Shown piece by piece: positions 60,904-64,000 of a DNA stretch of 64,000 nucleotides. The notes under the pieces were generated by a model. The model worked only from the letters and a program-made list of their open reading frames with translations. It made no database searches and was not told where the DNA came from. The stretch's first letter is position 1. Each line of letters starts with the position of its first letter. A program made the position numbers and the translations under genes. This DNA comes from a beta proteobacterium KB13 (GTDB taxonomy: Bacteria > Pseudomonadota > Gammaproteobacteria > Burkholderiales > Methylophilaceae): the NCBI GenBank assembly GCA_000156155.1, contig DS995299.1:983400-1047399 (forward strand), read 5' to 3'.

Positions 60904-63609
60904 ATGAAAAAAATACTGCTTATCGATGGATCATCATATCTGTATAGAGCATATCATGCTCTTCCTGATTTAAGAAATCAAAATAATGAGCCCTCTGGGG
61001 TTATTTATGGTGTTCTGAATATGTTAAAAAAAACCATGGCAGAATATACTTCAGACTTCGTTGTTTGTGTCTTCGATGCCAAAGGTAAAACTTTCCGAAA
61101 TGATATTTATTCTGATTACAAGGCAAATAGGCCTCATATGCCTGAAGATCTTGCTGTCCAAATTGAGCCCTTAAAAAAAGCCATTCACGCACTTGGAATA
61201 TCAATGTTGTCCATTGAAGGAGTAGAAGCTGATGATGTCATTGGAACACTTGCGGAAGATGCAGTAAAACAAGATATGGATGTCATTATCTCTACAGGTG
61301 ACAAAGACCTTGCTCAACTTGTCAATGATAATATTACTCTTGTTAACACGATGACTAATGAGGTTCTTGATGCTGAGGGTGTGTTAAAAAAATTTGGAGT
61401 TCCCCCTGAACAAATTGTTGATTATTTAACTCTCATAGGAGACAAGGCTGATAATATTCCGGGCGTTGACAAGGTAGGTCCAAAAACAGCGGTTAAATGG
61501 CTCAATGAATTCGGTGACCTTGACAACATCGTAGCCAACTCCGATCAAATTTCTGGAGCCGTGGGTGCCCACCTCAAGAGTGCAATTGACTGGCTCCCCA
61601 CCGGCAAATCACTAATTACTATAAAAAAAGATGTGGAAATGAATGTCTTGTTTGATAACTTTCTAAAATCTGAACAAGACAAAAAAGAACTACTTAAAAT
61701 TTACCAACACTACAACTTCAGCTCATGGCTTAAGAAAGAGTTTGAAGATACTGATAATGATCTCACCAACACTTCAAACAGTGAAGTTCAAGCAGAATTT
61801 AATAAAAATGAAGATTATTCTATTGTGAATGCAGAGAGTGATCTTGATTATTGGATTACTCAAATCGAACAAAATAATCTCTGCATACTGGACACAGAAA
61901 CAGACTCCCTGAATTTTATGGAAGCACGACTGGTTGGTGTTTCTTTGGCCTATCAGGCAGGCAAAGCATGCTATATCCCCTTGCAACATCAAGACATGTC
62001 GATACCCCAACTGCCTTTAAATTTAGTTTTAAATAAAATTAAATCAATTACTGAAAACGAAAATATAACAAAAGTTGGCCAGAACATTAAATACGACATG
62101 CATGTTTTAAAAAATTATGACGTTACCTTTAAAGGACCAATTGAAGATACCATGATCATGAGTTATGTCATTGACAGTACTGAATCTCACGGCATGGACA
62201 AACTTGCAAAAAAATATTTAGATCATGATTGTATTAGCTTTGAATCGGTTGTTGGAAAGGGTGTAAAACAGCTCACCTTTGATCAAGTATCAATAGATGA
62301 TGCATACCTATATGCGTCAGAAGATGCTGATGTCACATTGCAACTCTACGAACACCTTAATAAAAAAATTATTGCTGATTCAAAATTAAATTACATCTAT
62401 AAAGAAATTGAAATACCTTCCCTGCTCACGCTATTTTGTATTGAACGCAACGGCGTGTTGATTTCTGAAAAAATCTTACATGACCAAAATCAAGATCTGG
62501 GTTTAAAAATTCTCAATCTCGAAAACGAAGCATATCAAATAGCCGAACAACCTTTCAATTTGTCATCGCCGAAACAGTTGCGTGAGATTCTTTTTGACAA
62601 GATGAAAATAATTCCTACAAAAAAAACTCCAACGGGCACACCGTCAACGAGTGAGGATGTGCTTGAAGAGCTTTCACATGATCACGCACTGCCAAAAGTT
62701 ATTTTAGAACACCGCAGTTTAAGTAAACTAAAAAACACATACACAGACAAGCTCCCTAAGATGATCAACCTCAACACAAAAAGAATCCATACCAGCTACA
62801 ATCAGGCCGTTGCAATCACTGGAAGACTAGCCAGCTCAGAACCTAATTTACAAAATATTCCCATCAAAACAAAAGAAGGCAGAAAAGTACGAGAAGCTTT
62901 CATTGCAAATACTGATAGTCAGATTGTCTCTTGTGATTATTCTCAAATTGAACTTAGAATTATGGCTCATTTATCTAAGGATCCAGGACTTTTGGATGCC
63001 TTTAATCAAAATGAAGATATTCACAGATCAACGGCAAGTGCAATTTTTAACACCAATGATGCATCGGTAAGCTCAGAACAAAGGCGATTTGCCAAGGTCA
63101 TTAATTTTGGTTTGATTTACGGGATGAGTGCATTTGGATTATCACAAACCCTTAATATTGATAGAAACTCTGCTAAAAACTTTATTGACCAATACTTTGA
63201 AAAATACCCTGGGGTTAAAAACTATATGGATCAAGGAAAGTTGGTTGCAAAAGAACAAGGATATGTTGAAACAGTCTTCGGCAGAAGATTATGGGTCCCA
63301 TTAATCAATAGCTCCAACGGGATACAGCGAGCAGCTGCGGAAAGAGCAGCAATTAATGCTCCGATGCAGGGTACTGCAGCTGATTTAATCAAGATGGCGA
63401 TGAACAATGTTCAGCAATGGATAGGAGATAATAAACTGGAAACCTTGATGATCATGCAAGTGCATGACGAACTAGTTCTAGAAGTTCCAAATGCCGAGCT
63501 AGATATTATCAAAACCGAGATTCCAAAAATCATGTCAAATGTAGCCACGCTAGATGTTCCATTGATTGCTGATTTAGGATCAGGGATTAATTGGGAAGAG
63601 GCTCACTAG
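60904..63609 (+). CDS. polA: DNA polymerase I
   Basis: Repair and Okazaki-fragment polymerase, 901 residues. The 5' nuclease domain begins LLIDGSSYLYRAYHAL and includes EADDVIGTLA. The proofreading domain keeps its acidic residues (LDTETDSL, NIKYDMHV, EDADVTLQLYE), so the 3'-5' exonuclease looks active. The polymerase domain has SSEPNLQNIP, VSCDYSQIELRIMAH and MQVHDELVLE. The start lacks a Shine-Dalgarno and lies 11 bp from the divergent LOG gene, so a very short or absent leader is possible. Confidence 0.98.
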   Translation: MKKILLIDGSSYLYRAYHALPDLRNQNNEPSGVIYGVLNMLKKTMAEYTSDFVVCVFDAKGKTFRNDIYSDYKANRPHMPEDLAVQIEPLKKAIHALGISMLSIEGVEADDVIGTLAEDAVKQDMDVIISTGDKDLAQLVNDNITLVNTMTNEVLDAEGVLKKFGVPPEQIVDYLTLIGDKADNIPGVDKVGPKTAVKWLNEFGDLDNIVANSDQISGAVGAHLKSAIDWLPTGKSLITIKKDVEMNVLFDNFLKSEQDKKELLKIYQHYNFSSWLKKEFEDTDNDLTNTSNSEVQAEFNKNEDYSIVNAESDLDYWITQIEQNNLCILDTETDSLNFMEARLVGVSLAYQAGKACYIPLQHQDMSIPQLPLNLVLNKIKSITENENITKVGQNIKYDMHVLKNYDVTFKGPIEDTMIMSYVIDSTESHGMDKLAKKYLDHDCISFESVVGKGVKQLTFDQVSIDDAYLYASEDADVTLQLYEHLNKKIIADSKLNYIYKEIEIPSLLTLFCIERNGVLISEKILHDQNQDLGLKILNLENEAYQIAEQPFNLSSPKQLREILFDKMKIIPTKKTPTGTPSTSEDVLEELSHDHALPKVILEHRSLSKLKNTYTDKLPKMINLNTKRIHTSYNQAVAITGRLASSEPNLQNIPIKTKEGRKVREAFIANTDSQIVSCDYSQIELRIMAHLSKDPGLLDAFNQNEDIHRSTASAIFNTNDASVSSEQRRFAKVINFGLIYGMSAFGLSQTLNIDRNSAKNFIDQYFEKYPGVKNYMDQGKLVAKEQGYVETVFGRRLWVPLINSSNGIQRAAAERAAINAPMQGTAADLIKMAMNNVQQWIGDNKLETLMIMQVHDELVLEVPNAELDIIKTEIPKIMSNVATLDVPLIADLGSGINWEEAH

Positions 63610-64000
63610 ATGGAAGATAATGAAATACATTTAGTCATTATTGGCGACGAAATTCTTTCAGGCAAAAGAGAAGACAAACACTTCAAAAAAGCATTAGATG
63701 TTACAAAACAAAATAACTATGTAATTAAAAGCGTCAGCTACTTGCCCGATAGTGAGCATGAAATTCAATCAAAAATTGAAAATTTAAAAGATAAAACCGT
63801 CTTTTGTTTCGGAGGAATTGGAGCAACGCCAGATGATCACACAAGGTCAAGCGCCGCAAAAGCTCACCAAAAAGCTCTTAAACGCCACACTGATGCAGCA
63901 AAACTTATTGAGGATAAATTTGGTAAGGAAGCTTATCCTAAAAGAATTTTGATGGCTGACCTTCCAGATGGGTCTGAGCTGATCCCGAATGAAATCAATA
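63610..64000 (+). CDS. CinA/MoaB-type molybdopterin-binding domain protein (partial)
   Basis: Starts immediately after the polA TAG and runs off the right edge after 130 codons. It reads MEDNEIHLVIIGDEILSGKR, then FCFGGIGATPDDHTRSSAAK, which is the GGxGxTxDDxT signature of the CinA/MoCF domain, and PDGSELIPNE at the edge. The usual annotation is 'competence/damage-inducible protein A'. Whether the C-terminal deamidase domain is present cannot be seen. Confidence 0.88.
   Translation, partial: MEDNEIHLVIIGDEILSGKREDKHFKKALDVTKQNNYVIKSVSYLPDSEHEIQSKIENLKDKTVFCFGGIGATPDDHTRSSAAKAHQKALKRHTDAAKLIEDKFGKEAYPKRILMADLPDGSELIPNEIN

Overview
This window reads as a single contiguous stretch of chromosome from a very AT-rich, highly compact, aerobic, Gram-negative bacterium. 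Several families and gene orders point to the Betaproteobacteria: the polA / DUF2782 / thrB / BPSS1780-type neighbourhood, the Nudix-ThiE fusion next to argJ, the DUF3683 FAD/Fe-S fusion, the DUF2909 twin-transmembrane protein beside SURF1, and the order rplU-rpmA-obgE-proB. AT-richness combined with extreme packing suggests a streamlined planktonic lineage such as the OM43-type Methylophilales. That placement is inference; no methanol dehydrogenase or rRNA gene lies in the window to test it. I see no insertion sequence, prophage, CRISPR array, rRNA or toxin-antitoxin locus. No intergenic stretch exceeds about 175 bp.

Layout. 1-3.3 kb (-): murJ-ribF-ileS with ATGA stop/start overlaps. 3.4-8.2 kb: rpsT (+), then rplU-rpmA-obgE-proB-purE-purK (-). 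8.2-10.9 kb (+): ispB-coaE-zapD and a PCuAC copper chaperone. 10.9-14.4 kb (-): cysS-argJ-Nudix/ThiE fusion. 14.5-18.3 kb (+): a TPR protein, an L,D-transpeptidase, two cyclophilins sharing 401 identical bases, and lpxH with an apparently non-canonical start. 18.3-20.8 kb (-): an OFA-type MFS carrier, ribH, nusB. 20.9-23.6 kb (+): phoB-phoR-lipoprotein. 23.6-27.5 kb (-): one giant FAD/Fe-S dehydrogenase. 27.6-29.7 kb: hemJ, a PfkB kinase, apaH. 29.7-38.6 kb: an aa3-type cytochrome oxidase cluster (ctaC, ctaD, a 38-aa assembly protein, ctaG, ctaE, SURF1, a Sco-like protein, ctaA, ctaB, cytochrome c5) with a TlpA-like thioredoxin. 38.6-46.6 kb: DUF2244, tRNA-Leu(CAA), queA, an unknown secreted protein, proS, a HolD-like gene, rimI, tsaB, dinG, a Rdx protein. 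46.7-53.7 kb: ctpA-coq7-DUF2322, then OsmC, FKBP, dacB, bioA, Tas-like reductase. 53.7-58.1 kb (+): groES-groEL under a CIRCE operator, then uvrD. 58.1-64 kb: BPSS1780-type protein, thrB, DUF2782, LOG protein (-), then polA and a partial CinA-type gene (+).

How the genes work together. The content is housekeeping: translation (ileS, cysS, proS, three ribosomal proteins, queA, tsaB, rimI), cofactor and amino-acid synthesis (ribF, ribH, coaE, bioA, argJ, proB, thrB, purE/K), envelope (murJ, lpxH, dacB, L,D-transpeptidase, ctpA), DNA maintenance (polA, uvrD, dinG) and respiration. The 30-38.6 kb block is an almost complete assembly line for cytochrome oxidase: heme A synthesis, copper delivery and structural subunits.

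I found no obvious new defence, mobile or biosynthetic system. The best leads are the identical cyclophilin segment, the ATT start of lpxH, a divergent HolD (psi) candidate, a pair of envelope genes sharing a C-terminal NTF2-like domain, three 11-bp direct repeats at the ctaC promoter, and the 38-aa cytochrome oxidase gene.
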